Below are positions 8,277-15,742 of a stretch of 37,548 nucleotides of DNA, piece after piece. How positions within the stretch are numbered: the stretch's first letter is position 1; every line of letters begins with the position of its first letter. The notes beneath the pieces are model-generated. The model did not search any database. It saw only the letters and a program-made list of their open reading frames with translations, and had not been told where the DNA came from. Made by a program: the position numbers and the translations under genes. Origin of the DNA: Candidatus Thiomargarita nelsonii. Lineage in GTDB: Bacteria > Pseudomonadota > Gammaproteobacteria > Beggiatoales > Beggiatoaceae. The stretch covers positions 1 to 37,548 of the forward strand of contig JSZA02000064.1 in the NCBI GenBank assembly GCA_000785145.2. The letters are read 5' to 3'.

Positions 8277-8987
8277 ATGACAAACATTCATGCTCACTAC
8301 CTTAAAGCAATGGGCATACAAGTCTGGGTGCGGCGGCATCTCCCACCCACATTGACAGAGGAGCCATCTCCGATGACTGACACTGCCCAAGTCTCTCAAA
8401 CGCCACAGGTTGCGCCAGTACATGAATTAGATTGGGAGGCTTTACAAAATAGAGTCGCAGCCTGTACCGCTTGCTCACTGCACAAAACCCGCACTAAAAC
8501 GGTATTTGGTGTCGGTAATCGCCAAGCCGATTTGATGTTTATTGGTGAAGCGCCGGGGGCTGATGAAGATGCTCAAGGTGAGCCTTTTGTTGGACGGGCG
8601 GGACTTATGTTGAATGCCATGCTTTATGCTATTGATTTAAAAAGAGAGTCCGTCTATATTACCAATGTGGTCAAATGCCGCCCGCCTGAGAATCGTAATC
8701 CCGACAAACATGAACTCGATTGTTGTCATGCGTTTTTGCTGCAACAAATTGTTCTGGTTAAGCCTAAGTTGATTGTTGCTGTCGGCAGAGTGGCTGCCCA
8801 TCATTTGTTAGTCACCGAGACGGCAATCGGTAAATTACGCGGACAAGGCTTTGAATATGGTGAGAACAAAATACCTTTAATAGCCACTTATCATCCGGCG
8901 TATTTATTACGTCGTCCCAGCGAAAAACGCCATGCTTGGCAAGATTTGCAATTCATCAATCAAAGATTAGCGGAGTTGAAAAGATGA
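8277..8987 (+). CDS. Family 4 (iron-sulfur) uracil-DNA glycosylase
   Basis: This 236-residue protein removes uracil from DNA by base excision. Four cysteines expected to hold a [4Fe-4S] cluster are visible (Cys63, Cys66 in CTACSL, Cys134 in NVVKCRPP, and Cys150). The active-site motif GEAPGADEDAQGEPFVGRAG is at 90-109, and the uracil-binding YHPAYLLRRPSEKRHAW motif is near the end. The start at 8277 is supported by the family-like opening HYLKAMGIQVWVRR. The following proline-rich linker is variable in the family. It overlaps rimI by four bases (ATGA), so the two are probably co-translated. It appears intact. Confidence 0.93.
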   Translation: MTNIHAHYLKAMGIQVWVRRHLPPTLTEEPSPMTDTAQVSQTPQVAPVHELDWEALQNRVAACTACSLHKTRTKTVFGVGNRQADLMFIGEAPGADEDAQGEPFVGRAGLMLNAMLYAIDLKRESVYITNVVKCRPPENRNPDKHELDCCHAFLLQQIVLVKPKLIVAVGRVAAHHLLVTETAIGKLRGQGFEYGENKIPLIATYHPAYLLRRPSEKRHAWQDLQFINQRLAELKR

Positions 8988-9430
8988 ATGCTGTTCTGCG
9001 CCCTATGCAAGAGAATGATTTACCCAGAGTGATGGAAATTGAAAGGGCAGCTTATCCTTTTCCTTGGACGTTGCGACTTTTTAAAGATTGTCTACAGGTA
9101 GGTTATAATGCTTTAATTTTGGAACAGGAACATCTCATTGGTTATGGGCTGATGTCAGTCGCGGCAGGCGAGGCGCAAATTTTAAATCTTTGTGTGCATC
9201 CCGACTGGCAAGGCTGTGGCTATGGGCGATACTTATTTGAACATTTACTCGATCTGGCTAGGCAAAAAGAGGTTAAATCTGTTTTTTTGGAAGTGCGTTT
9301 TTCCAATGAAGCGGCTATTCATTTGTATCATCAGACGGGCTTTAACCAGATTGGGGTGCGAAAGCGTTATTATCCGAAGGGCGATAAAAAACGAGAAGAT
9401 GCGTTGATTTTTGCGATGGATTTTTTATAA
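8984..9430 (+). CDS. rimI: Ribosomal protein S18-alanine N-acetyltransferase RimI
   Basis: This 148-residue GNAT-family acetyltransferase acetylates the N-terminal alanine of ribosomal protein S18 in characterised homologues. The start MNAVLRPMQENDLPRVMEIE overlaps the previous stop codon. The acetyl-CoA motif LNLCVHPDWQGCGYGRYL is at about residues 67-84, and the late FLEVRFSNEAAIHLYHQTGF segment, including the conserved tyrosine, is typical of RimI. Size and motifs agree with the family. Pairing with a family 4 glycosylase is common in bacteria (tsaB/rimI/udg neighbourhoods). Confidence 0.92.
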   Translation: MNAVLRPMQENDLPRVMEIERAAYPFPWTLRLFKDCLQVGYNALILEQEHLIGYGLMSVAAGEAQILNLCVHPDWQGCGYGRYLFEHLLDLARQKEVKSVFLEVRFSNEAAIHLYHQTGFNQIGVRKRYYPKGDKKREDALIFAMDFL

Positions 9431-9449
9431 CTGATAACTAATAACTGAT
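9429..9449 (+). repeat. Heptamer repeat abutting the cysM start
   Basis: Three units AACTGAT, AACTAAT, AACTGAT end exactly at the base before the cysM ATG. The same heptamer precedes prfA (16832-16862). No Shine-Dalgarno sequence is visible in its place. Confidence 0.85.
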
Positions 9450-10331
9450 ATGGCAACTATTGAACAATTTATCGGCAATACGCCGCTAGTCCGTTTGCAA
9501 CGTTTAGCCGGCAACAATACTGTTTTTGTAAAATTAGAAGGCAATAATCCCGCCGGCTCGGTCAAAGATCGCCCTGCCTTGAGCATGATTGCTGAGGCTG
9601 AAAAACGTGGCGAAATTAAACAGGGTGATACTTTGATTGAGGCGACGAGCGGTAATACGGGCATTGCTTTAGCCATGGTAGCCGCGATAAAGGGTTATCG
9701 CATGGTATTAATTATGCCAGAAAATATGAGCATCGAGCGGCGGCAGGTGATGAAAGCTTATGGTGCAGACATTGTGATTGTTTCAAAAAAGGAGGGCATG
9801 GAAGGGGCGCGAGATTTGGCTTTTCAAATGGAAAAAGAAGGCAAAGGCAAAGTGCTCAATCAATTTGATAATCCCGATAATCCTCTCGCCCATTATCGCA
9901 CCACTGGGCCAGAAATTTGGCGCGACACTGATGGTAAAATCACCCATTTTGTCAGTGCAATGGGTACGACGGGCACGATTATGGGTACTTCGCGCTATTT
10001 AAAAGAAGTCAATCCGGGGATTCAGATTGTCGGGCTGCAACCGGCGGAAGGTGCAAAAATTCCGGGGATTCGTCGTTGGCCTCAAGAATATTTACCCAAA
10101 ATTTTTGATGAGAAACGGGTGGATCGTATCATTGATGTTGATCAACAAAGTGCTGAGGATACTACCCGTGCTTTGGCGACACAAGAAGGTATTTTTTGTG
10201 GCATTTCATCAGGCGGCGCGGTGGCGGGCGCGTTGCGCTTGTCTGAGGAACTGGAAAATGCGGTGATTGTGGTGATTATTTGTGATCGAGGGGATAGATA
10301 TTTATCTACGGGCGTATTTCCGGCGGAGTAA
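9450..10331 (+). CDS. cysM: Cysteine synthase B (O-acetylserine sulfhydrylase)
   Basis: This 293-residue PLP enzyme condenses O-acetylserine (or phosphoserine) with sulfide or thiosulfate to make cysteine. Lys39 in NPAGSVKD is the PLP-binding lysine, TSGNTG (66-71) binds the substrate carboxylate, and the GTTGTIMG loop and GISSGGAVAG (phosphate-binding) motif are present. The opening ATIEQFIGNTPLVRLQRL and the length are typical of CysM rather than CysK. It follows rimI by 19 bases. That gap consists of a heptamer repeat and no obvious ribosome site, so initiation may depend on coupling to rimI. Confidence 0.93.
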   Translation: MATIEQFIGNTPLVRLQRLAGNNTVFVKLEGNNPAGSVKDRPALSMIAEAEKRGEIKQGDTLIEATSGNTGIALAMVAAIKGYRMVLIMPENMSIERRQVMKAYGADIVIVSKKEGMEGARDLAFQMEKEGKGKVLNQFDNPDNPLAHYRTTGPEIWRDTDGKITHFVSAMGTTGTIMGTSRYLKEVNPGIQIVGLQPAEGAKIPGIRRWPQEYLPKIFDEKRVDRIIDVDQQSAEDTTRALATQEGIFCGISSGGAVAGALRLSEELENAVIVVIICDRGDRYLSTGVFPAE

Positions 10332-10348
10332 TCATTCTTTTGGTAGGA

Positions 10349-10368
10349 GTCCAAGATTTATCTTGGAC
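10349..10368. repeat. Hairpin family 2 copy after cysM
   Basis: GTCCAAGATTTATCTTGGAC, 17 bases beyond the cysM stop. It could terminate transcription but lacks a T-run. Confidence 0.85.
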
Positions 10369-10391
10369 ATCTAAACAAGGAAAAACCAGAT

Positions 10392-10909
10392 GCAATATTG
10401 TAGCGTATCTGCTTGGACTTGTTCGCGGATATCCGCCTTATCCACACTGTGGACTGAACCGTTACAATTGATACAACGCCTAAAAGGGGTTATTAATCAA
10501 AGCGACGCAGGATTTCGCGCAATTGACGTTTAGGATTAGTTTCCCGCAAAAAATAGCCATGCGTTACCAAGCTGCGTTTTAATAGCCCCATATCTCGTGT
10601 TAATAAAACAAGTATAAAACAAATTTCACGCAGCGGTTGAGGGCGAACCCGCAACAAAGGGGTAATATCAATCGCCTCAAAAACGGGATAAACACTGATG
10701 CGTGAGCCATCCTGTAATAGATAGGCAAAATCTACTGATTCTCCATTGACTCAAATCAAGTCAATTTCAGTATGTGGTACACCTAAGGCTTCAATACTGT
10801 CTTTCACCGATGGATTTTTATCGAGCGTATGTACAAAGCCAAAATTTCGCCGCTTTGTGGGAAGAAAGTCATTGAGTTCAGCGTAAAAACGAAAATAAAC
10901 TTGATTCAT
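10392..10909 (-). pseudogene. Mut7-C ubiquitin/RNase domain protein, dead
   Basis: From an ATG at 10909 the translation begins MNQVYFRFYAELNDFLP and includes SIEALGVPHTEIDLI, then an in-frame TGA (10751-10753), then VNGESVDFAYLLQDGSRISV and ITPLLRVRPQPLRE. This is the MoaD/ThiS-like ubiquitin-fold domain fused to a Mut7-C PIN-like RNase domain. After PLRE about 40 residues of the nuclease domain are missing. The frame resumes at LLTRDMGLLKRS...TNPKRQLREILRRFD, and a further frameshift leaves the zinc-ribbon start PFRRCINCNGSVHSVDKA in another frame. Three independent lesions make it non-functional. The family is widespread and poorly characterised. Confidence 0.8.
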
Positions 10910-11088
10910 GTCTTTTTCTCCAGACTCTGAATATCATATTATATCAATTCTGAATTGAATATGTGAACACGGCTCGGAGTCCAAGCTTGCAAATGCAATA
11001 CAATTCAGACGATTTAGAGTCGATTTTTTTTGTGCTACAATTAGATTAAAAATAAACTAATGTCACATTGTTAAATTCTGGAGACATC

Positions 11089-11910
11089 ATGAAAAAAAGT
11101 GAGCAAAAATGGGAAGAAATCATCTCTTTGCAGGAACCCGTTGAAGAAGATATTGTCTGGCGAAAGAAAATTTCGCCTTTATTATTACTACCAGATAATG
11201 CGATGGACATTTGGCATTATGGCTTTACAGAATTGTTGAATAATGCCATTGAACATTCTGCTGGTCAACAAGTCAACATTAGGCTCTTTAAAACCACAAA
11301 CACCACAGAGCTAGAAATTTTTGATGACGGTGAAGGTATTTTCAAGAAGCTTCAACGTGAGCTTGGGTTACATGATGAGCGTCATGCCGTCTTAGAATTA
11401 GCAAAGGGAAAATTAACCACCGATCCAGATAACCATACGGGTGAAGGCATTTTTTTCAGTTCACGCCTGTTCGATGAATTCCACATTTTTTCTGGAAGGG
11501 TCAATTTTTCGCATACGATTAGCGAAGATTGGATATTAGAAAATCAGGAAGAACAACCTGGCACTCGTGTTTTAATGAAGTTAAATAATCACACGACTCG
11601 AACCGCAAAAGAAATATTTGACGATTTTACAGTAGATGATGATTATGGATTTACCAAAACCATCGTTCCAGTTCGTTTGGCTCAATATGGAGATGAAAAA
11701 TTAATCTCACGTTCACAGGCAAAACGATTATTGGCTAGGCTCGACAGCTTTAAAACGGTTATCTTCGATTTTGATAAGATTAATAGTATTGGACAAGCAT
11801 TCGCGGATGAAGTTTTTAGAGTATTCAACAAGAAAAACCCAAACATTTCGATTATTCCAATCAAGGCAAATCAAAGCGTCATGCAAATGATACACCGCGC
11901 TTTGAAATAG
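11089..11910 (+). CDS. HATPase-domain protein with C-terminal STAS-like (DUF4325) domain
   Basis: This 273-residue protein is read from the ATG at 11089, which has a GGAG motif 7-8 bases upstream. Residues ~40-160 form a GHKL ATPase: the N-box ELLNNAIEHS, then DDGEGIF (G1) and TGEGIFFSSRLFD (G2). The C-terminal ~75 residues (from EKLISRSQAKRLLARL, with VIFDFDKINSIGQAFADEVF) match the STAS-like DUF4325 domain. The combination recalls anti-sigma/anti-anti-sigma modules fused in one chain, and such proteins are often regulators of phase or stress responses. Its partner is unknown. It lies upstream of the TPR/FGE gene on the same strand, separated by a hairpin. Confidence 0.85.
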   Translation: MKKSEQKWEEIISLQEPVEEDIVWRKKISPLLLLPDNAMDIWHYGFTELLNNAIEHSAGQQVNIRLFKTTNTTELEIFDDGEGIFKKLQRELGLHDERHAVLELAKGKLTTDPDNHTGEGIFFSSRLFDEFHIFSGRVNFSHTISEDWILENQEEQPGTRVLMKLNNHTTRTAKEIFDDFTVDDDYGFTKTIVPVRLAQYGDEKLISRSQAKRLLARLDSFKTVIFDFDKINSIGQAFADEVFRVFNKKNPNISIIPIKANQSVMQMIHRALK

Positions 11911-11925
11911 TGACTGATCGTTGGA

Positions 11926-11945
11926 GTCCAAAATTTATTTTGGAC
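11926..11945. repeat. Hairpin family 2 variant
   Basis: GTCCAAAATTTATTTTGGAC is the family 2 palindrome with two paired changes (G to A, C to T) that keep the stem. It starts 15 bases after the stop of the preceding gene. Confidence 0.8.
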
Positions 11946-11993
11946 GATTTTTTTGTGTTATTCTAAATAAGGGTTTACACAACTATTTAAATC

Positions 11994-13611
11994 ATGACTA
12001 TTAAATTATTCATTCTGGCGATCATTTTCGTAATAACAGGAGGTAGCCTGTTCACGGAGATGTTCAAAAAACATAAAATGTTAGGCTTTTTGGCGGGGCT
12101 CATAGCCGTCGTATCAGCTTACTATTTAATAGAAGATGTCTATGATGATATTGTCGATACAGTCGCTGAAAGGCTCAGTGAAACGTCAGCCAGTACGGTT
12201 GAAACGCACCCCAGCGAGGTATCTCCTTTTTCGCTAGAGTCTCCTATTGTCGCAGGACAGATTACGTCTGAATATGAAATCGAGGCTTATTTTGATAAGG
12301 CTTTGGTTTATATAGAGAATGATAAGCTTGAACAGGCTTATGCACTCTATAAAGAAATCCCGCCCTCTCATGAAAAAGCTCAACTTTTATCAGAGAAAAT
12401 CATTGAAGGATATTATGCTCTGGCTTTGAATCGTTCCGACAAGGGAGATTTTGATGAGGCGAAAAAATGGATTGAAAGGGGTTTAGGCTTAGATGCTAAC
12501 AATAAGAAATTAGGCGCCTTAAAAATAAAAATCGCTCAGGAAGAGGAAATCAGAAAGCTGGTGGAAAATTATTATCAGCAGGCTACTCGCCAAAATAATA
12601 GGGGCGAGTATGAGGAAAGTAGGGCTTTGATTCAACATGGATTAAGTTTAAATCCGAGTCATGAGAAATTGCGGGCTTTGTCTAAGAAAGTTGAGTTAGC
12701 GTTAAAGAAAAGACAGCAGATTGAGAATTTTTATCAATTAGCCTTAGCCAAGGTGAATAAAAAAGCGTATGAGGCGGCGAGAGATAAGCCAAACTCAAGA
12801 TATATATAGCTCAACTCAGGATATAGTTACGAACTCCATCGGGATGAAATTTAAGCTGATAAAGGCAGGCAAGTTTCAGATGGGGAGTGAAAAAGGGAGC
12901 AGTGATGAAAAACCCGTCCATTGGGTAGAGATAACCAAGGATTTTTATATGGGGTTTATGAGGTGACAGTGGGGCAGTATAAGAAATATGTGGATGAAAA
13001 GGGAGCGTATTTTAAGTCCAGTTATAACCAGCAAGGAGATAATGCAGCAGTAACAGGGGTGTCATGGAATGATGCACAGGGGTTTATCTCGTGGTTGAAT
13101 AATAAAGAGGGGGGCTCGCACTATAGCTTGCCTACTGAGGCTCAATGGGAATATAGCGCAAGAGCAGGCACGACGACTGAATATTCCTTTGGGGATGATA
13201 GCTCTTTGCTAGGAGATTATGCTTGGTATGAGGGTAATATGAAAGGATACTATGCACATATCGTCGGACAGAAAAAACCAAACCCTTGGGGACTGTATGA
13301 TATGCATGGGAATGTATGGGAGTGGGTTGAAGATTGGTATGATAGTAACTATTATAGTTCTTCGCCCCCCCCGAAGATATCCTAAAGGCGCAGGGGCAGG
13401 CCGGGGCCGGGTGTTTCGCGGCGGCGGCTGGGGCGACGACGCCTCGTTTTGCCGTTCGGCGGATCGCGTCAGGAGTTCGCCAGGGTACCGCCTCGGCGAC
13501 CTCGGCTTTCGCCTCTTGAGATTAAGTACCCCGTACCACTTGGTTTTTTTACGCTTTTACGCTTGTCGGTTTTTGCTTTTGACTTTTGTTTTGACTTTTG
13601 TTTTTTTTTGA
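11994..13611 (+). pseudogene. TPR + formylglycine-generating-enzyme-like protein, frameshifted
   Basis: Joined over three frame changes (near 12770-12800, about 12950 and the C8 run at 13365-13372) this is one ~510-residue protein. It has an N-terminal membrane segment pair (residues 1-45), TPR-like helical repeats (EQAYALYKEIPPSHEKA, DEAKKWIERGLGLDANNKK, EESRALIQHGLSLNPSHEK), then an FGE/SUMF1 domain. The FGE part begins NSIGMKFKLIKAGKFQMGS and contains SLPTEAQWEYSARAG and NPWGLYDMHGNVWEWVEDW. It ends with FRGGGWGDDASFCRSADRV and LGDLGFRLLRL. Two of the shifts sit in homopolymers (G4, C8), so sequencing error is possible. The C-terminal FGE fold is the usual carrier of DGR variable regions, and that end is described separately. 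Confidence 0.75.
13411..13517 (+). other. Putative DGR variable region (VR)
   Basis: The segment encodes RVFRGGGWGDDASFCRSADR and then VRSSPGYRLGDLGFRLLR. It is far more GC-rich and A-poor than the flanks. Positions that are asparagine (AAC) in DGR templates read GGC GAC GAC, GTC, TAC, CTC GGC GAC here; all keep the final C while the first two bases vary, the footprint expected of adenine mutagenesis of AAC codons. Neither a template repeat nor a reverse transcriptase was found in the window, so they would be in trans. Confidence 0.6.
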
Positions 13612-13997
13612 CTTTACGATAGAAAAAATATAGCCGAGAGGGGAGCGGGGGCACAAAAACTACACGGATTGTAAAAGAAAACTACACGGATTGCATTTAA
13701 GAAAGGATAAGTCAAAACATAAATGAACTACACAATAGCACGTAGGGGGGGGTATGGTACGTCCTACCCTATATATGAGTACAACGGATTTGGGGTATAA
13801 ACGGATTAAAACACCGATATATCAAAGTAAGCCGTACTTTGCTCATCCTTTACCAAACACAGCCTTGGGCATACCGATTGAAAAAATAGTGGGAATGTGT
13901 TTGAACTGTGATATATTAATATATAATTCGTTCAATTTTTAAATTCGTTGTACTAAAAGACGAAAACTGGTTATGCTCATAACAAAGGGCTATCACT
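13612..13997. other. Non-coding region downstream of the FGE gene
   Basis: The region begins just beyond a T-rich stretch (about 13545-13610). It holds a direct repeat of AAAACTACACGGATTG (13656-13671 and 13678-13693, period 22) and an AT-rich leader before 13998. I see no convincing gene; the ORF at 13754-13942 has no recognisable features. Confidence 0.5.
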
Positions 13998-14231
13998 ATG
14001 CAAAGAGTATCAATTTCTTTACCCGATGAACTCGTGGTAAAAATGAAAATGTTAATCCCCCAACCAGAATATAATCAGTTTTTTATCCAATTGCTTGAAA
14101 GAGAACTACAAATACGTGAACAAGCACTATACAGTTGTGCTTGTGAAGTCGAAGCGGACGAAGTATTAAATCAAGAAATGTCCGAATGGAATGTAACAAT
14201 AGCAGATGGTATAAAAAATGAATCGTGGTGA
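13998..14231 (+). CDS. MazE/PemI-like ribbon-helix-helix antitoxin
   Basis: The 77-residue product starts MQRVSISLPDELVVKMKMLI, the N-terminal strand and first helix of a ribbon-helix-helix DNA-binding domain. A helical stretch and an acidic C-terminal tail follow (EVEADEVLNQEMSEWNVTIADG), which probably wraps the toxin. It overlaps the MazF-like toxin gene by 14 bases (14218-14231), as usual for this pair. Such antitoxins repress their own operon together with the toxin. Regulatory sites cannot be defined from sequence alone, although the AT-rich region before 13998 is the likely operator. Confidence 0.82.
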   Translation: MQRVSISLPDELVVKMKMLIPQPEYNQFFIQLLERELQIREQALYSCACEVEADEVLNQEMSEWNVTIADGIKNESW

Positions 14232-14541
14232 TATTTATTGGGTGAATTTAGATCCTACCCAAGGCGCAGAAATCCGTAAAATACGTCCTTGCGTAGTTGT
14301 TAGTGCGACTCCTGTTAATAGAGCAAGACGCACAGTAATCGTTGTGCCTTTGTCTACAGAAGCAAAAGCACATCCGCCTATTGCTATTCCCGTCAAATGT
14401 CTTGGTAAAGAAGCGGTTGCTGTATGTGATCAAATTCGTGCGGTTGATAAAGCAAGATTGATGAGATTAGAGGGCTATTTATCTTCTCAAGACCTTGAGG
14501 CACTTGATGACGGAGTGAAACAGGTGTTATCACTTGATTAA
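14218..14541 (+). CDS. mazF: MazF/PemK-family mRNA endoribonuclease toxin
   Basis: This 107-residue protein opens MNRGDIYWVNLDPTQGAEIR with KIRPCVVVS following, the defining N-terminal motif of the MazF/PemK family. The later segment VVPLSTEAKAHPPIAIPV and CDQIRAVDKARL complete the SH3-like barrel, and the conserved RP and T/S positions thought to form the active site are present. MazF-type enzymes cleave single-stranded RNA at short specific motifs; the motif here is unknown. The length is normal and no lesion is visible. Confidence 0.93.
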   Translation: MNRGDIYWVNLDPTQGAEIRKIRPCVVVSATPVNRARRTVIVVPLSTEAKAHPPIAIPVKCLGKEAVAVCDQIRAVDKARLMRLEGYLSSQDLEALDDGVKQVLSLD

Positions 14542-14582
14542 ACTCTGGGTGCCTCGTGCGCCAATGTGGATATATAGCCGAT

Positions 14583-14703
14583 TTTCTCGTTCCCACGCGA
14601 GGCAAAGGAATGCCTGCCTGGACGCTCCGCGTCCTGCAAGATTGGACGACTATTCACCCATACTCGCCAACAATTCCATTTGATGTTCACGTCTCAGCGG
14701 CTT
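14583..14703 (-). pseudogene. Duplicated prfA 3'-end fragment with flanking REP-like repeat (copy 1)
   Basis: From about 14616 to 14699 the sequence matches the region at the 3' end of prfA (15710-15792), including the downstream CTGGACGCTCCGCGTCCTGC repeat and the segment encoding the last ~13 residues (REHQMDLLG). The upstream half is a degenerate CTCGTTCCCACGC REP-like element. The copy is too short to encode anything. Confidence 0.8.
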
Positions 14704-14793
14704 TTTTATCGTTCCCTTAGCGAGCCGACACAAAGATCATCCGTTGTACTAAATCGTGTTAATCTCCGTTTTTTAAAGAAAAACAAGTTGATG

Positions 14794-14955
14794 CTAAAAT
14801 AAACGCCGATAAATTTGTCGCTCCGCACAAAAAGGACAAACATCTGTTCGAGCACTAGACTTATTGCGACTTAAAACAAGGTAAATACGACCATCAATTT
14901 CTATTCCTTGAGCGTGCTCTCTGGCATGTGATACATCTCTTGATTTTTTATTCAT
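14794..14955 (-). CDS. Small CxxC protein, possibly truncated
   Basis: A 53-residue ORF begins MNKKSRDVSHAREHAQGIEI and continues DGRIYLVLSRNKSSARTDV before CPFCAERQIYRRLF. The CPFC pair could bind zinc, but a second pair is missing, so it may be the N-terminal part of a larger zinc-ribbon protein. A GGAG motif lies about 10 bases before the ATG. I do not recognise the family. It is surrounded by prfA fragments and repeats. Coding is plausible but unproven. Confidence 0.4.
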   Translation of the reverse strand: MNKKSRDVSHAREHAQGIEIDGRIYLVLSRNKSSARTDVCPFCAERQIYRRLF

Positions 14956-14980
14956 CTGTCTGGACTCCAAATTAGCACAT

Positions 14981-15088
14981 CTATTTATGGTGATTTAATT
15001 GACATGTTTTGTTCCGTTTTAACTTGGAACCTTTGAAAAAGTCTGTCAATCCAATTAGATCGTGCCATTTAATGATTTTTTTTTCCAT
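14981..15088 (-). other. Possible short ORF or gene remnant
   Basis: A 35-residue reading frame starts MEKKIIKWHDLIGLTDFFKG. The WHDLIGL...DFF pattern faintly recalls short uncharacterised proteins of filamentous bacteria. It is too short to support a function and may be the front end of a truncated gene. Confidence 0.2.
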
Positions 15089-15185
15089 TGACGTACCTAT
15101 AATTCTCCTTACCTTAAATTAATACCTTATCTCGTTCCCGAAGCTCCGCGCTCATCGAGCCGACACAAGTTTTTTGTTGGTATCA

Positions 15186-15218
15186 AAAAATCCTATTTTT
15201 TAAAAAAATAGGATTTTT
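15186..15218. terminator. A/T-flanked hairpin (family 3), copy 2
   Basis: AAAAATCCTATTTTTT pairs with AAAAAATAGGATTTTT. The stem core differs from the copy at 8199 by paired changes. It lies between non-coding fragments, so terminator function is doubtful. Confidence 0.7.
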
Positions 15219-15226
15219 AAGCGCCA

Positions 15227-15352
15227 ACAAATCCATTTGATGTTCACGTCTCAGCGGCTATACAAAGTTAAACCAATACGATGCTCCCGCCCTTGTGGAA
15301 AAGTGCGAATCCGCTCAGATCGTGAGCCACTACCAACCATGTTCAAAACTTT
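15227..15352 (-). pseudogene. Duplicated prfA 3'-end fragment (copy 2), deleted internally
   Basis: On the minus strand, 15335-15269 reads VGSGSRSERIRTF...FPQGREHRIGLTLYSR-stop-like sequence matching the conserved RF1 region [20 protein letters not shown]. It then jumps to PLRREHQMDLL at the very end, with the residues between deleted. It is a decayed duplicate of the gene at 15743-16828. Confidence 0.8.
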
Positions 15353-15416
15353 GGTTTAAGCCCAGCTTGTTTGCACAATCTGTTAGCGGTAATCCTGTCA
15401 AAATATTTATGTCAGA

Positions 15417-15656
15417 TCACGCCGCTTGACAGACATCGTTAATTTCCACTGGTAATTGTTCTATCAAACCATTTCCTAAGGGGAGTTCTTGCTTTTGCAT
15501 TTGGTATGCTAAAACCATTTCATGGAGTGCATCTCTCAACATAGCACGACATTCTTCAATATTTTGACCTTCCGTTATAACTTCAGGCCATTCAATGAGT
15601 TGCCCCATATAACCTGAGTCAATTTTTGTATATTTGGCGGTGTAATTGTGTAGCAT
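15417..15656 (-). CDS. HicB-like antitoxin without a visible HicA
   Basis: The start at 15656 has an AGGAG motif 6-10 bases upstream and gives a 79-residue protein beginning MLHNYTAKYTKIDSGYMGQL. The pattern YxAxxxxxxxGYxGxxxEWPEVITEGQNIEECRAMLRDALHEM is the HicB partial RNase H fold. The C-terminal DNA-binding domain of longer HicB proteins is absent. No intact hicA toxin gene lies on either side; 15340-15416 holds only non-coding sequence. It may be a solitary regulator, or the partner was lost in the prfA-associated rearrangement. Confidence 0.8.
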   Translation of the reverse strand: MLHNYTAKYTKIDSGYMGQLIEWPEVITEGQNIEECRAMLRDALHEMVLAYQMQKQELPLGNGLIEQLPVEINDVCQAA

Positions 15657-15678
15657 AGTTTTCTCCTCGTTCACACTT

Positions 15679-15732
15679 CTCGTTCCCACGCTCTGCGTGG
15701 GAATGCATGCCTGGACGCTCCGCGTCCTGCAA
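15679..15732. repeat. REP-like palindromic element after prfA
   Basis: CTCGTTCCCACGCTCTGCGTGG forms the first palindrome (CCCACGC/GCGTGGG); GGACGCTCCGCGTCC forms the second. Related copies are at 14583-14640, 20088-20135 and, in part, 18859-18875. Confidence 0.85.
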
Positions 15733-15742
15733 GATTGGACGA

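Noticed and set aside
13520..13997. DGR template repeat or avd gene directly after the variable region
   Set aside because: No sequence similar to 13411-13517 and no helical accessory protein or RT motif is present downstream in the window.
15340..15416. hicA toxin gene next to hicB
   Set aside because: Only ~75 bases without a HicA-like pattern before the prfA fragment begins.
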